A stretch of DNA of 64,000 nt, from the NCBI GenBank assembly GCA_907163375.1, contig CAJQUW010006363.1:761501-825500 (forward strand). Direction: 5' to 3'. Below the pieces are notes generated by a model, which was not told the DNA's origin, ran no database searches, and was given only the letters and a program-made list of their open reading frames with translations. Below, in pieces: positions 24,301 to 35,720 of the stretch. The position numbers and the translations under genes were made by a program. Source of the stretch: Prostheceraeus crozeri. Its lineage: Eukaryota > Platyhelminthes > Polycladida > Euryleptidae. Position 1 is the stretch's first letter, and each line of letters opens with the position of its first letter.

Positions 24301-26473
24301 GCTCAAAAATGAAGGAACGAAAAAATAATTCTTCGTCGACAGTAAAAGAAAATTGTTTGCAAATTTGATGATTTCTGGTGATGAGCACAATTTGCCAATG
24401 TAAAAAGCATTCAGCTACAATTCAGTTTCATCCTTCGAATGATACTAAACAGAAAATGAAACATTGGAGTAAAGACGCAATTAAATCAACATTCAACACT
24501 CTTTGACTGGTCGAACTAATGAGATCATCTGAAAGTAATTAATCATTTTTGCAACTTAATAATTACGACTATCTGGTATTATCGGATCTTTTGGAATGAG
24601 CCATGCAGAACTGAATTTCTCCTAAAAATTAGAACAAAAATGAACAACAGCATGATGTCCTCAAACCTGATTATCACATTTGGTCAAGCTGGACTGGGTC
24701 ATTGTCCCCACACTCTGACTGGAGGAACGAGGAGCTACTCAGTGTTGTATTGGAATGCTGGACGATACAAGAGCAGTGATAAAATTCCTTGGCATCAGGT
24801 TATTATCTGATGATCTCTTGCATTTTTTTACTAAAGTGATATATGCTGACAAATTTGACATTTGCCATCAAAATTTTAATTTTCTTGAGGAGTGGGATGC
24901 TGTGCATACTGACAACCACTTCTACTTCACAGTTGATGATTCAAGTTGCTCAATGGACACCTATTCCACACACCAACTAATTGCGTGGGAAGATTGACTA
25001 TCAAGAAGACCAACCTACATTGGTCATCTTAGACGTTCCAAAGGCTCATCAAGGTCAGTTCTTTACACAGCATCCCCGTTGTATTTGTTCATCCTGCGTG
25101 CACCGGTGAATTTGAACCTAGTGGTCAACTACTCAAATGACCTGAAGACATGTCATGCCTAAAGTTACGACTGTAGGCTTAGTTCTTTCTCTTCATCACA
25201 GAAAATCTTTTTTTACCGAGAACTTCAATTTGCTTCTGATTGGAAATCGGCAGATGCGCAGATTTGAAGCAGCCACAGGGAGCAGATTTTTTTACTATCT
25301 TATTTTTGGACTCGCTCCCTGTAAAACCGAACGCTGCTGACTGATAGGAGTGGAAAAGTCGGCCATTCAACGACAATGCCTTTCATTCTGTTATGTCCAG
25401 ATAGAATGAATTTGGAATATTCACAAAAATGAGTGAAAGAAAACGTCATCCGTTCAAAGAGGAGAGAGGTTGCAATTATCTAAAGAAAAAATGGAAGATG
25501 AAAAATTTATAACCTGTATTAAAGTTATAAATGTCGATTAAATCTTAATTAGGTGTTAAAGTGACGAATGTGATTTCTATGTTCGATTTCAGCATGATAA
25601 GACTGAAGTAATTTCTCGTTGGCCTTCCGTTTGAGCACAATTTTCCTAGAATATTTTCTTCTATTGCTTTCTGCATTTTTTCAGTCATGCTTTTCCTTCA
25701 AACCTGCTCCTGATAACTCTTCTAGATATCAATATCTATTTTTGGAAAATCATAGTACTTCGACACCGTGCGTTCGATCCTCTCAATATGAGCTACAATT
25801 CGTCAAATCCAAAAATTGAAAATGATCAGCAGGTACCATTGAAGTTCCTCCGAGACTTAAGTCATGGGAAATAACAAGGGGTTAACATCTGCTGACCTGG
25901 TTTAAGGTTTAACCCAGGCTTCACCCTAGTTTAAACTAAAATACCAAATGATGTTCGATGGCGAACTCATTGCGAGACGAATGTGTGGTGTTGCGAGGCT
26001 GAAAGAAGGACACAAGAGTCCAGAACTAAGGAGGAAGATGAACATGAAATGCATCTCCGATTCTCTGAAGAGAATGCGACGATAGAAATACCAAGGAAAC
26101 CTGGGGGCACAGGTCTCCGTCTTCATGCTCTGTACCTGAAACAAGCGATGGTCTACGTCGATCATGAGGATGGAGGTGCACCATCCGAAAGCAAGAACCG
26201 TTGGACCTAATTCAACGTGAAAAGGACGAAATATAGACAAAATATATCTATAGCATGCACTATAGTAAATGTCTTTTACGCATGTGATACAATAATTACC
26301 AGGCTTTTGCATATTATGGAAAGTTTTAGCAGATTTACTGCATGAGTCTCCAAAGGATACGAGTACAGCATTAAATATGTGGACTTTTAAAGTGTAAAGA
26401 CAGATAACTGTGATATCGGACAACAAAAATCTAAATGCCGAAAGAATACATTCACATATTTTGCTGCTCCAAT

Positions 26474-26690
26474 TTGACTGTGGTTTCAAATGAAAATCAT
26501 AATAAATGACACACTTCAAAGGTGGGTTAATTGAAACTTAAGCGCAGTAGGCTGATTTCAAAACACGCAGGATGATCCAAGCGATTTTATTTTCAGATTG
26601 TGTACATTTTGACTGTGGCTTGAGATGTAAATCATAGAAAATGACACACTTCTAAGCTGAGTTAATTGAACTAAAACATGCTTCAACGTT
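26474..26690 (+). repeat. Direct duplication, about 135-bp period
   Basis: TGACTGTGGTTTCAAATGAA...GACACACTTC...GTTAATTGAA at 26474 recurs at 26610 with about 80% identity over 65 bp. Confidence 0.75.
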
Positions 26691-26852
26691 TGCATGTCGT
26701 TGTAGTGATAGAATTTGACTCAAAAAATTTGATTTCAAATTGGTATGAACAAGTTGACTAAGAATGCAGGCTGGCTGATGATCTCCTGGTACTTTGTCTA
26801 AATTGATTAGTGAAAGCATTGATTAGTGACGCAGCATTCACCTGATTTGACA

Positions 26853-26925
26853 GGAAGCTTTAGCGTCACTGATCCCTTAAGTGAGGAGTTAAACGGTGGT
26901 GACATAGTCAGGCTTTTCTCGAGAT
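26853..26925 (-). repeat. SINE tail fragment
   Basis: AGCTTTAGCGTCACTGATCC matches the 3' part of the SINE family (AGCTTTAGCGTCACTACTCC at 7202). Only about 70 bp remain. Confidence 0.55.
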
Positions 26926-27378
26926 TCTTTGAGCATATTGAGCATCAGTGTAAGTAGGTTAAGCAAATATTAGTTTAATTATTACATCACTAGGGTGCGG
27001 AAGAATGTCAATAGTGCCTTGACTATGGTTTGCTGCTGAATAACATGCATTTTGCGCACAAAAATCTTCTAAAAGGGTTTCAAGTTACTTAAAGTCATTA
27101 TACATAGAAAAATACATCAGCTGATTATATTTGAAAACATATAATTTAAAAAAAGAGATGCTTTAATAACTCACGTGCCTGCCCTGACCACTACGACCAT
27201 ATAAATTCGATTTTCGCGTTGTTGAAGTTATTGAAAATAGAAGGGACAGCAATTTTTTTGGTGGTTTCAGCCGCTTGCCGATGGGATGATTGCCACATCT
27301 TCAAAAAAAGCAAATTATTCAAACACGCCACATTTGTAGATTCTTGTCTCTCGGCGACCCACTGTAAATCATTTTATC

Positions 27379-27473
27379 AAAATGCTTTTATACGAGGAGA
27401 AATGACAATGGCCAGCTTATACGTGCACTTCGGATTCACGGCCATCATCATTTCTCTTCGTATAAAAGCATTT
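27379..27473. repeat. 95-bp hairpin element
   Basis: AAATGCTTTTATACGAGGAG at the left pairs with CTCTTCGTATAAAAGCATTT at the right. Arms of about 37 bp pair with one or two mismatches around a 20-bp loop. Confidence 0.85.
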
Positions 27474-27504
27474 GAACATAGAGTAGAGATATATAAGTAG
27501 AGTA

Positions 27505-28010
27505 CTCGAGTAAGTATGTTAGGTAGAGTGGTAACTCTGCATTTATTAAACCCCCAATGTGTATACACTTTCGATTTTATTAAATGAACTCAAGGGAGAT
27601 ACAGTCGGAATTGTTTCAAAATGTGAGATATACACATTTATGCAGTCTTGAAGAAATTACAACGGAATTGACTGATCATGACAGTAATGCAGAAGGAATG
27701 ATGGTATTTCACAGATTCTCAATGTCCTGATAGCCTTGGAGATTCAATATTTGTTAAATTAGCAATTCGATATGTTCCTATTATTTTTATGCTGAACCTC
27801 GGGAGTATTTTCTTAAGCGTGATCATGTCACAGGCAACCTGCCACTGGCAGAGTAAAATCACATAATCAAAGACAATGACTTCATTTAACTTTGAAAGAT
27901 GTAAATGGGTTCACATCACTATTCATGAACATGAATTTAGTGATCGAATCATAAAATCATGATGGTGAAAATTGAATTGAAAACTTGAAATTTCAGCCAA
28001 GAAAGCACGA
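27505..28010 (+). repeat. Dispersed repeat, copy 1
   Basis: Diverged copy of 50505-51060. Shared blocks in order: TTAGGTAGAGT, TTTCGATTT, TGAACTC, ATCATGTCACA/TTCATGTCACA, CATAATCAAAGAC and AATGGGTYC. Directly precedes the 28-kb palindrome, as copy 2 precedes the related single arm, so both may be parts of one element. Confidence 0.6.
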
Positions 28011-28093
28011 ATAAGATCTCGACTTTTTCATGAAAACCTCCATTATCATAATGCTCATGATATTCCCTTGCTATTTAGCTTAGTTTCCGTTAA

Positions 28094-28595
28094 GTTAGGA
28101 TGCTTATTATCAAATATTCATTCCTTTTGATATCAAACTTGTTGCATACTACTTACAACAGGGAGTCATCTCGGTAGTATTTAAACTGGCAAAATTTTGA
28201 CATTTTTAAAACTGCTCAATCAACCAAAGACAATGGATAATATTATCTTTGCAATCAACTTTTTGGATCACTGGAACGTAATCTCCGCAAAAAACTGAAT
28301 CTATTCATATAAAATTTTTCACTGTATACAGATACTTTTTTGAGTCGACACTCTACATATCCCTATCTGTGGTGTCGACTCAAAAAAGTATACGCATACA
28401 GTGAAAATTTTTATAGCAAAGGATTCAGTTTTTTGCGGAGAATACGTTCCTGTGGTTCAAAAAAATTGTTTGAGTACTTTTGAAAAAAGTCAAAATTTGC
28501 CAATTTATATGCTACCGAGATGACTCTCCTAAATAAGTAGTATGAAACAAGTTGGATATTTAAAGGAATAAATATTTGCTAACAATCATCCCAAC
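28094..28595. repeat. 500-bp palindromic element
   Basis: Arms of about 235 bp pair around 28350 (GTCGACACTC against GTGTCGAC). Shared blocks are GAGTCATCTCGGTAG, CTCCGCAAAAAACTGAATC, and TTTTTTGAGTCGACAC. A single-arm relative lies at 51520-51830 in PKD2 intron 6. Confidence 0.85.
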
Positions 28596-28666
28596 TAGGT
28601 GGAAATGAAGCTGACTGTCTTGATGTCAACTTTCACCGTCAAACGAAAGTACAGAGACACTGCTGG

Positions 28667-29166
28667 AATAGTTAAAGGAGTGAACCGTGATAGTGAAAAA
28701 AGAATTGTCCTTTCACTCGGTGATTAAGTAGAGAAGACAAGCCTTCCTAGCCTCGATCACACCACACAGCAAAAGTCACGTCAGAGACAAAAAATAAAAT
28801 ACTAGTTAGTTTGAGTTAGTTTGTTCACGTTAATCGTGTTTGATCTCTCCTCCAAAGCGCATATTAAAATCGATATTGCACTCATTTTTTTTGAGAAGGT
28901 TTGTGGATTTTCCTGCCTGTTAGAGACTGGAGAAAAACCGTGTGAAGCGCACATCAAGAAGATGGGAGGAGCCGAGTCGCATGCATCCAACTTAAAGAGA
29001 CATTTGATAAACTTCCATCGAAAATGATTGATAACAATTGATACAGCAATGACCACTAAAGATAGGCTCAGGTAAGCCTATAATGATCTATGCTGTAGGC
29101 TACCAGTTTATATAAAAAACTAGGTTATATATACTTGCCACTCGGAGTCGGAGTTCCGCATCCCTG
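28667..29166 (+). mobile_element. 5'-truncated hAT relic with BED zinc finger (copy A)
   Basis: The right end is CTCGGAGTCGGAGTTCCGCATCCCTG, matching the reverse of the CAGGGATGCGGAGTC start of copy B. The body matches the reverse of copy C. Plus-strand reading includes K-V-C-G-F-S-C-L-L, K-P-C-E-A-H-I-K and S-N-L-K-R-H-L-I-N-F-H-R-K, a BED-type zinc finger as found at the N terminus of hAT/ZBED transposases. The left end and catalytic region are absent. Confidence 0.78.
28890..29027 (+). pseudogene. BED zinc finger fragment
   Basis: Inside hAT copy A. C-x-x-x-x-x-C then L-K-R-H-L-x-x-x-H spacing matches the BED finger; it ends R-K-stop. It is an orphaned DNA-binding part of a hAT transposase. 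Confidence 0.7.
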
Positions 29167-30595
29167 CATTCCACAAATACTCCATGTCATGACAACTTGG
29201 AAAGGTAATGGTTTGTTAAATTAGCAATTCGATGGGTTAGTATCACCATACTCTATGACTATTACTAAAGACTATATTAAAGACATTGTTAAAGACATGA
29301 AACACTAAAGACATTGCCTTTCGAATTTGCCCAAAGATGTAATAACTAATAAGTTCAATTAAATTGACTATAGTGATCAAGTAATAAAAGTCAGCCTGTG
29401 CCGGATGTAGCGAATTTAAAAATCGTACCATATTAGAGGTTTTGTTAACAGGTATAAATGATAAAATTCCTCAAGCCCTACGCACGTAGGTCTCATTAAT
29501 CGTAAATCTCTTTTCGAAAAAGTATTTGAATAGCAGTTTTCTATCAGCATCATTGGCATTATTGTTTTCCTGATTTTTTTAATCGCTGTTGTCAATGTCA
29601 GCTGTGAACTTATTATGCTGATTCATTGGCTGTAGCTCTGTAAACACGTTTCAATAACCATGTGACAAATTTATTAAGAAGATCAAGAGATGCTTCTATA
29701 GTGAAACTAACTTCACATATGATTTTATTGCCTATTTGGAGTGTGATCGGCATAAAATTTGGGCAAAAATGACCCTCTGGAAGCTGCAAGCTGCGTCTGG
29801 TGTGATTGGTCCTATATTTCTCCGAGCCAAGCCGCGAGACGAGTTGGCCACGCTAAGAAAGTAACTATTCCAAAATTGTGACATGTTTCATTATTAATTG
29901 CAGAGTTCACCAAAGCATTGGATAGGAACATGCCCTCAAACTTGAACATTCAAACACTAAATTCCTAAGCAGCCGTAGACGCATCGTTTCGCCCTACAAT
30001 GGCTGGTCAGTCCGGCTGGGACCCACCTTTTTATATACTGGACAACAGGCTGCTATGCGCATATTCATCGTGGCTTTGACGTGCGACTGATATAATAAAC
30101 GCAGATGTGCCTTATTTATTAATTTTAACTTTTCCATGTTTTTCTGTTATTTTCACAATGAGCAAATGTTGCATGACTTCTAAATGAAAATGTAATGTGA
30201 GATTATGCAATTGTGAAAAAAATCTTATTTCAGGAAATAGAGGGCTTGAATCATTGATAATGCTCATCACGGGAAGCCACAAAGCGTCGATACATGCTTA
30301 TCACTATATATTTAACCCGTAAATACCCATGGGTAGTTCCCATTGGACGAAAAATTTTAAAATTATGTGGATAGTGTATTAGACATCAGAGATCAACTTA
30401 ATTAAATAAAAATTTAGATATCTGGTCTTCAGACAAAGTTAGGGCCGGTAGCAGATTTGCAACCATGGGCATTTATGCCACAATTGCAAGAAAATTAGAA
30501 TTCACTTTTTTTCAATCAAATATTGTCTAATAAAGACAATCAAAAGACTTTGTTTTCCAAAGATCATCTCTATGTATTTAGGACTCAAAAGAGTT

Positions 30596-30910
30596 TCAAG
30601 CTGGATGGTGATAGCTGAAGAAACAGTTTCTGTTTCCTGTAAGACACAAGTAGACATTGCATTTCGAGCAGAAGATGTGAGTAAAAATGGATCTTGAGTC
30701 ACAATTGTAACAACGTGCTCTGCTCTCCTTGTGGATCGGAAAATGATCGACACAATCATACCGAATGGCCATGTCGGTCCTGGAGCACCTTATTGCTGGA
30801 CGTTTTCGTGCCGGGATCAGGTCCTCTAGAAAAGATGGCCGACCTAGTCTTTTCTGCAGCTTCACAAGACCGTCGGCTACTTGAAGTTGAAAGGTCTTCA
30901 GCGGTTCGGT
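30596..30910 (-). CDS. piggyBac transposase exon 3 (zinc-binding tail)
   Basis: The acceptor is TATTTTCCAG. It encodes T-E-P-L-K-T-F-Q-L-Q then K-R-L-G-R-P-S and the Cys/His tail, ending at TGA 30598-30596. In phase 0 it restores the usual piggyBac C terminus after G-L-P. Confidence 0.9.
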   Translation of the reverse strand, partial: TEPLKTFQLQVADGLVKLQKRLGRPSFLEDLIPARKRPAIRCSRTDMAIRYDCVDHFPIHKESRARCYNCDSRSIFTHIFCSKCNVYLCLTGNRNCFFSYHHPA

Positions 30911-33652
30911 CTGGAAAATACAGATACAGAAATGAAACCTACTTGTATACTATACACGGATTCAAAGATGTAGTTTCATCATTATCATAATACTCATACA
31001 TATAGCCTATTTGTAGTGTTTCCATTGTCTATTGGAAATGATCAAGCTAACATTCATTATTCTCTATTCATGCACGAAAGATTTTTACAAGATCAAGAAT
31101 TATATAAAGATCAATAAGTACGCGTAAAATAGAAACGACATGCCTGTGCGAATGAGAAAGATGAAATCAAATGACTTCATGTTCTGTTTAGGTCCTTAGC
31201 CTGCAAAACTGAACTGCAAAATCGAAATAAGATGCTTGAAATAACATGAGATTATATGAAATAAACATTGCTACGTCGAGAGGAAAACATGCATTCAGTA
31301 GCCTAAATGAACTTTGGGCTATAGGAAAAGAACAAACATGGACAGATAATGTTATTCTCGCATCCATCTAGCCTGCACGAAGTTTCAATGAACATGTATG
31401 TATATCTCGATTTCATGATGAAGAGGCCTAAGTGAATATTGGCGGTACTCACTGGTAATCCCATTTGTGAAGCTTCTCTCCTATAAAAAAGCCATGCATT
31501 CACCAATGCCAAATGCGTCATGTGATGCCAAATGAACATCGGCCACCGGATACTTCGAAACTTGTATTTGTACAATGACACAAGACTGTCCATTAGATCG
31601 ATTCCTCCCATGAAAGCATTGTACTCCGTGATAATTTCTGGGCATGTAATGCTGACATATTCTTTCGACTTGCGGTCATATCGTTGAATTTGTCTTGATT
31701 CTTCGACTCCAGCATACGTTGAGATCAGATGGACAGAACGATTGTCGAACCATTTGACGGCAATCATATTACCATCTTCATTGACTTTATAGTCCGACGA
31801 TCCACGCCCTTGGGCTTTTAGAGTTTTGTCTGATTCAAAATTGATCGGAATTCTGTTTTGTCTAAAGGTACCTGTGAAGTGAAATCCTCTTTCCCTCAGC
31901 TTGGTAACGAGGGGCAACGAAACAAAATAGTTATCTGCAAATATTTTGAACGGAATTCCAGTCGGCAGGCTTTCGCATAATCGCAAGACATGGTCCCCAG
32001 ACACCCCGCACTCGCTAGGGATTTCATGCTTGGATCCAGTATACACTTCAAAGTCATAAACAAAACCGGATGAACCAGCTCTTGCGTGCACAGTGAAATG
32101 CCACTTGTGGGGTTTCTGAGGATTATATTGGCGTGGTCCTTTTTGCCCTTTATATGCTATTGAGATTTCGTCAACAGCCTGATGTTCTTCAGGCGATACC
32201 TTCAAAAAATTCTGACGCAGAAGATCGAGAAATGGCCGAATTTTCCAAGTTCTATCGTTTCTGTCTATGTTCTCGTCTGTGTTGTCAACGCAATGCAAGT
32301 AGCGAGATAACTGCTGAAATCTATTCCTTGACATAACAGAAGCGACTGGCTCGTACATGGTCTCCTGTGCAAAATAATCTTTGATGTTAGGCATCTTGAC
32401 AATGCCCATTTTTAGTAGCATTCCAACAAACATTTCCATCTCTTTTGGATTGGTTCCCAACAACTGTGGAGCTTTTTCTTGAAAGAAATAAGTGTTTGTC
32501 TCTTTTGCCAACTTTTCGAAAATCTGATCACTGTAGAACATTTTGAAATATTCTAGGGGAGATTTCAAATCATTTGGCGTGTCGAATTCATGAGAAAACG
32601 TTTGACTATTAGGTTGAAAGTCTTTCTTTCTCCAACGTCGTACTTGATCTTTCTTTCTTTCTGTTCCTGTTGGCACAACCGCAATTTCATCCGAAGTATC
32701 TTCTATTTCTTCCTCACCTTGGTCGCCTCTATCTAGCACGTCATGAATCACTGCAAGAACAGTATCTTCTTCATCGGAACTTGCACCCTCGCCACTCTCA
32801 TTTCCATCAAAGTAATCGAATGTATTCTGATTAGAACCTCGTACTCTGCTGAATGTGGAGTCGTTCAATCTTTCAATCGCGATTGCTTTGCTTTTTCGTG
32901 TTGGCTGAAAGAGAAGAATACTATCTTTCAGTCGACATAATAGTCAGCAATAACTTCCTATCCTAAAATAGTTCCACAAATTCTACATGCATTTTTATTG
33001 GGACCTATTGAATTATCACATTTCATAATCATGAAATGCGATATGGCCTACTTGCATGCTGTGTCGCACATGTAAGCTTATGGGCCCAACTATCTTTATG
33101 ATGACTACAATCTAAGCCTATCAGGATTTTATAGTGTTACAAAACAGCAAGTCAACACCAATATTTACTGAATCTTCACGAAGTTTTATTCATAGCACGA
33201 TAATGAATTTAGAGTCACATGGGAGAAGAGTGATAGCAAACAGCACGCATCACACACGTTTGTCTAACAGAAAGCCCAGCGGCGCACTAGTATGAGGTGC
33301 AGCAAACTGGCCGCTGACCCCCCAAGGTCGATAGGTCGAATCCTTTTTGAATGACTATAGCAGTCATCCTGATATTCTCTTTTAAAGTATTAGTATTGAA
33401 TCTAGTATTGAACATTGTGCGATTATGTAGCACATTTGCTACCACCCCTGCAAAAAGTGATTGAATGCCCATTGTAGCACATTTGCTCCACCATCAAAAA
33501 TATCCAACTCAACCTAATTTCCTCAGCCGCATTATGCTCTGTCCTTATTGTGTGGGTTATAAGCTTTCATAAAATGCATGATATGCCATATTAATTCGTT
33601 TGCGTCTAGAAGATTGACTTGTGGGAATACATACCTTGTCACCGTCGGCCAT
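30596..33652 (-). CDS. piggyBac transposase, three exons, apparently intact
   Basis: Exons 33635-33652, 31453-32904 and 30596-30910 join without phase shift to 594 codons plus stop. Exon 1 is only M-A-D-G-D-K followed by GTATGT. The long exon carries the DDE_Tnp_1_7 domain: A-V-D-E-I-S-I-A-Y-K-G (D251), I-F-A-D-N-Y-F (D330) and G-G-I-D-L-M-D (D442, D445), the full piggyBac catalytic Asp set. The last exon gives K-R-L-G-R-P-S and a Cys/His-rich zinc-binding tail (C-Y-N-C, C-S-K-C-N-V, N-C-F-F-S-Y-H-H) typical of the family. The enzyme would cut and paste the element at TTAA. No frameshift or premature stop was seen. The tiny first exon rests on splice consensus and phase only. Confidence 0.88.
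31453..32904 (-). CDS. piggyBac transposase exon 2 (catalytic core)
   Basis: 484 codons from P-T-R-K-S-K to M-G-L-P, donor CCA|GTGAGT. It starts with an acidic linker, then the RNase H-like core with all three catalytic Asp blocks. If unspliced, reading would run on to a stop at 31303 through non-conserved sequence. Confidence 0.93.
33635..33652 (-). CDS. piggyBac transposase exon 1 (18 nt)
   Basis: ATGGCCGACGGTGACAAG followed by GTATGT. It ends in phase 0 and joins the T/C-rich acceptor CTTCTCTTTCAG at 32905. It supplies an ATG for an otherwise ATG-less long exon. Confidence 0.6.
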
Positions 33653-34822
33653 GATGGTATGATGAAACTGATTGTCAAATACGCGACAGCATCGAAAAAG
33701 GAAAAATAGCACACTTAAACTCGTAGCATGACGTCACATGATAGCGTCAGTATGAAATTTTCCTTCCTAGGCACATGGCTTGGCGAATAGAGAGCTTCAA
33801 ATATCTGGTAGCGATTATGCTACCATGGGTATTAGTGGGTTAATGGTAATCACAATGCCTTTCGGGCCTCAGACGATGGCTCATCTATTAAAATGTACAG
33901 GGAGAACACTATTATTATGCTTTAGATGTCCGTGTCTTTCAACGTTGTGATTCATTACCACTGAAAATATAGTGACGAGCATACATCGACGCTTTGTTGC
34001 TTCCCGTGATGAGTATTAATAAAAAGATCGTACATATAGTTCAAATCGATGCAATGACTTATTTATCACATAGTCTCATGTATGTCCGTGATTCAGAGTT
34101 GGAAAAGTCGGAATTGGAATTAATTCCGATCCGGAATTAATTCCATTTTTCGTCGGAATTGGAATTGGAATTGACGATATTCAAATCTACTGGAATTGGA
34201 ATTGGAATTGACCCTGATAAACCTCAATTCCACTTTTTCGATAAACCTGTGATAAATCTATTTGTACAAAAATTGAAATCGCAACGTCCAATAACAACAA
34301 TTATATTAATTTTTAAGACTATAGTTATGTAGATACGATACGCAACGATAAAAGAAAAACTTTAAACTTACAGTTCACTTCTTAATGTTGACTTCACTTC
34401 AATTCGATCGGACTCATTTATACCAAAATAATATCATAAATATCAGTGTCACTTATACCGTCAATCTTCAATTGCGCTCGCTGATGTGTTGCTGTATACC
34501 AGGGATGCGCAACCTGCGGCCGTAGCAGAGGCAAAGTGCGGCCGTGACAATGAGAAGCAAATGAAAAAGAATATTGTGCATGTATATTGCAAATATTTCT
34601 GGAGTTCAAGGCAATCGAAAAACAATCGTCATAGCATACTAGTCATCTTCTAACTGTTCCTTCACCTGAAGAAGTTCCTTTCTGTCACATTGCTACAGTT
34701 TTGGTGCGCTCAACCACGAATTTAGTGCGCGGTTCAACGACTTCAACGCACTTGCTCCTAAAATAAAGTTCACTGCCTCGCCGCACCTGATCCAGATAGA
34801 AGAGGTTCCATTCGAACATTAA

Positions 34823-35134
34823 ATGGAAGTGATCGAGTTGAAGGCGAATGATAGTCTTGTGAAGCAGTTCAAAAGTGATGGTATTTTACATGAAATATGG
34901 AAATCAGCTGTGGAATATCCATGATTGCGAGAGTTGTCCTAAAACGTTTTAGTTCTATTTGGAAGCACATACGCCTGCCAGGCAGCGTTCTATAAATTAA
35001 ATTTCATAAAGAACAAGTACCGGACGCGCTTGACAAAAAATAATCTCGAGAATAGTTTACGTTTGATGACATCCTCTCAAGTGTCTGATTTTCGAAGCTT
35101 GGTCAACGACGGACAACAGCAAGTTAGTCACTGA
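34823..35134 (+). pseudogene. hAT transposase C-terminal (dimerisation) domain relic
   Basis: Plus-strand reading gives M-E-V-I-E-L-K-A-N-D-S-L, later L-F-G-S-T-Y-A-C-Q-A-A-F-Y-K-L-N-F-I-K-N-K-Y-R, then L-T-K-N-N-L-E-N-S-L-R-L. That is the hAT C-terminal signature (F-G-S-T-Y-x-C-E-x-x-F-S-x-M-N-x-I-K-N) of GTF2IRD2/ZBED-like elements. Two in-frame stops (after V-E-Y-P and after R-E-L-S) and the loss of the catalytic region show it is dead. Confidence 0.8.
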
Positions 35135-35433
35135 GTCTTACACTGATATAGTAGATTTTTCACGATATATTGTATTTCTACCTATTTAGATTTTGTGTAT
35201 TTTCATAAATAAAATATGTACAAATTTCAGCTGTGTTTTATTTCGCATTTATCATTAAATTTAAGGCCTACGTATTGGGTTGCGAAAGAACTGTATGATT
35301 AGCAATAATAAGATACTTTATAACTTCAATAATAACGCCAGGTAGGCAGGCTTATATGCGGGGTTCTAGAAATGCGTAGGCCTACATATATATATATTAA
35401 TGAAACAGTCAATTCCTTTTGCATTAAAAATAG

Positions 35434-35720
35434 ATCATTCTTTTGTTTTTTGATTTCATGATCCACTAATTCTGAACGAAACTGTTCAGTGACCTTTTTG
35501 TTTTGCAGATTTTTATCATATAACTTAATTTTTGTGTATTTTGGAACCAATTCATTTTTTTTGCAAATGTTGTTGTAATTAATATCATGATTTAATTTTA
35601 TGCATTTATGCAAAGACCTTTCCGTTTTTCTATATTGACTTTTTTCTTCTGGCGATATTGTTCTCAAGATGATAAAAGAATGCCATTTGATGGTAAAGTA
35701 ACTCATATTTTGCGACGTTT
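35434..35720 (-). repeat. Penelope terminal repeat, 3' copy
   Basis: 287 bp whose reverse complement recurs at 37692-37978 with no length change and few if any substitutions by eye. It encodes M-S-Y-F-T-I-K-W-H-S-F...E-E-K-S-Q-Y-R-K-T-E-R in the element's sense strand. Confidence 0.9.

Larger units (their letters stand above)
24301..27378. other. Intergenic, unassigned
   Basis: Holds the 26474-26690 duplication and a SINE tail. A 197-codon minus-strand frame (25926-26519) and a plus-strand frame at 25983-26210 overlap; neither resembles a known protein, and I regard both as chance or repeat relics. Confidence 0.45.
30316..33839 (-). mobile_element. Complete piggyBac DNA transposon
   Basis: Both ends are flanked by TTAA (30312-30315 and 33840-33843), the piggyBac target duplication. 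The ends are inverted: CCCGTAAATACCCATGG at the left and CCCACTAATACCCATGG read inward from the right, three mismatches in 17. The body is 3,524 bp and holds one minus-strand transposase gene with all expected parts. It looks structurally whole and young. It sits inside a palindromic MITE whose two arms lie outside the TTAA copies. Confidence 0.93.
30258..34017. repeat. Palindromic MITE split by the piggyBac
   Basis: The left arm (30258-30311) contains CTCATCACGGGAAGC and AAAGCGTCGAT. The right arm (33966-34017) is its reverse complement with a few changes (GCTTCCCGTGATGAG, ATCGACGCTTT). The inner part continues at 33844. Without the piggyBac and one TTAA the element would be about 235 bp, a typical MITE with arms of about 52 bp. 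Confidence 0.75.

Noticed and set aside
24755-24997. 80-codon plus-strand frame (M-L-D-D-T-R-A-V-I-K)
   Set aside because: Suspected retroelement relic but no RT or endonuclease block could be placed.
25926-26519. 197-codon minus-strand open frame
   Set aside because: Composition is that of random AT-rich DNA (Phe/Tyr/Cys/His-rich), no domain, and a competing plus frame overlaps it.
31303-31452. Unspliced C-terminal extension of the piggyBac long frame
   Set aside because: Not conserved; the GTGAGT donor at 31452 and the exon at 30596-30910 restore the normal family C terminus in phase.
33287-33345. tRNA-like box B (AGGTCGAATCC) inside the piggyBac
   Set aside because: No convincing box A at the right distance and no cloverleaf.
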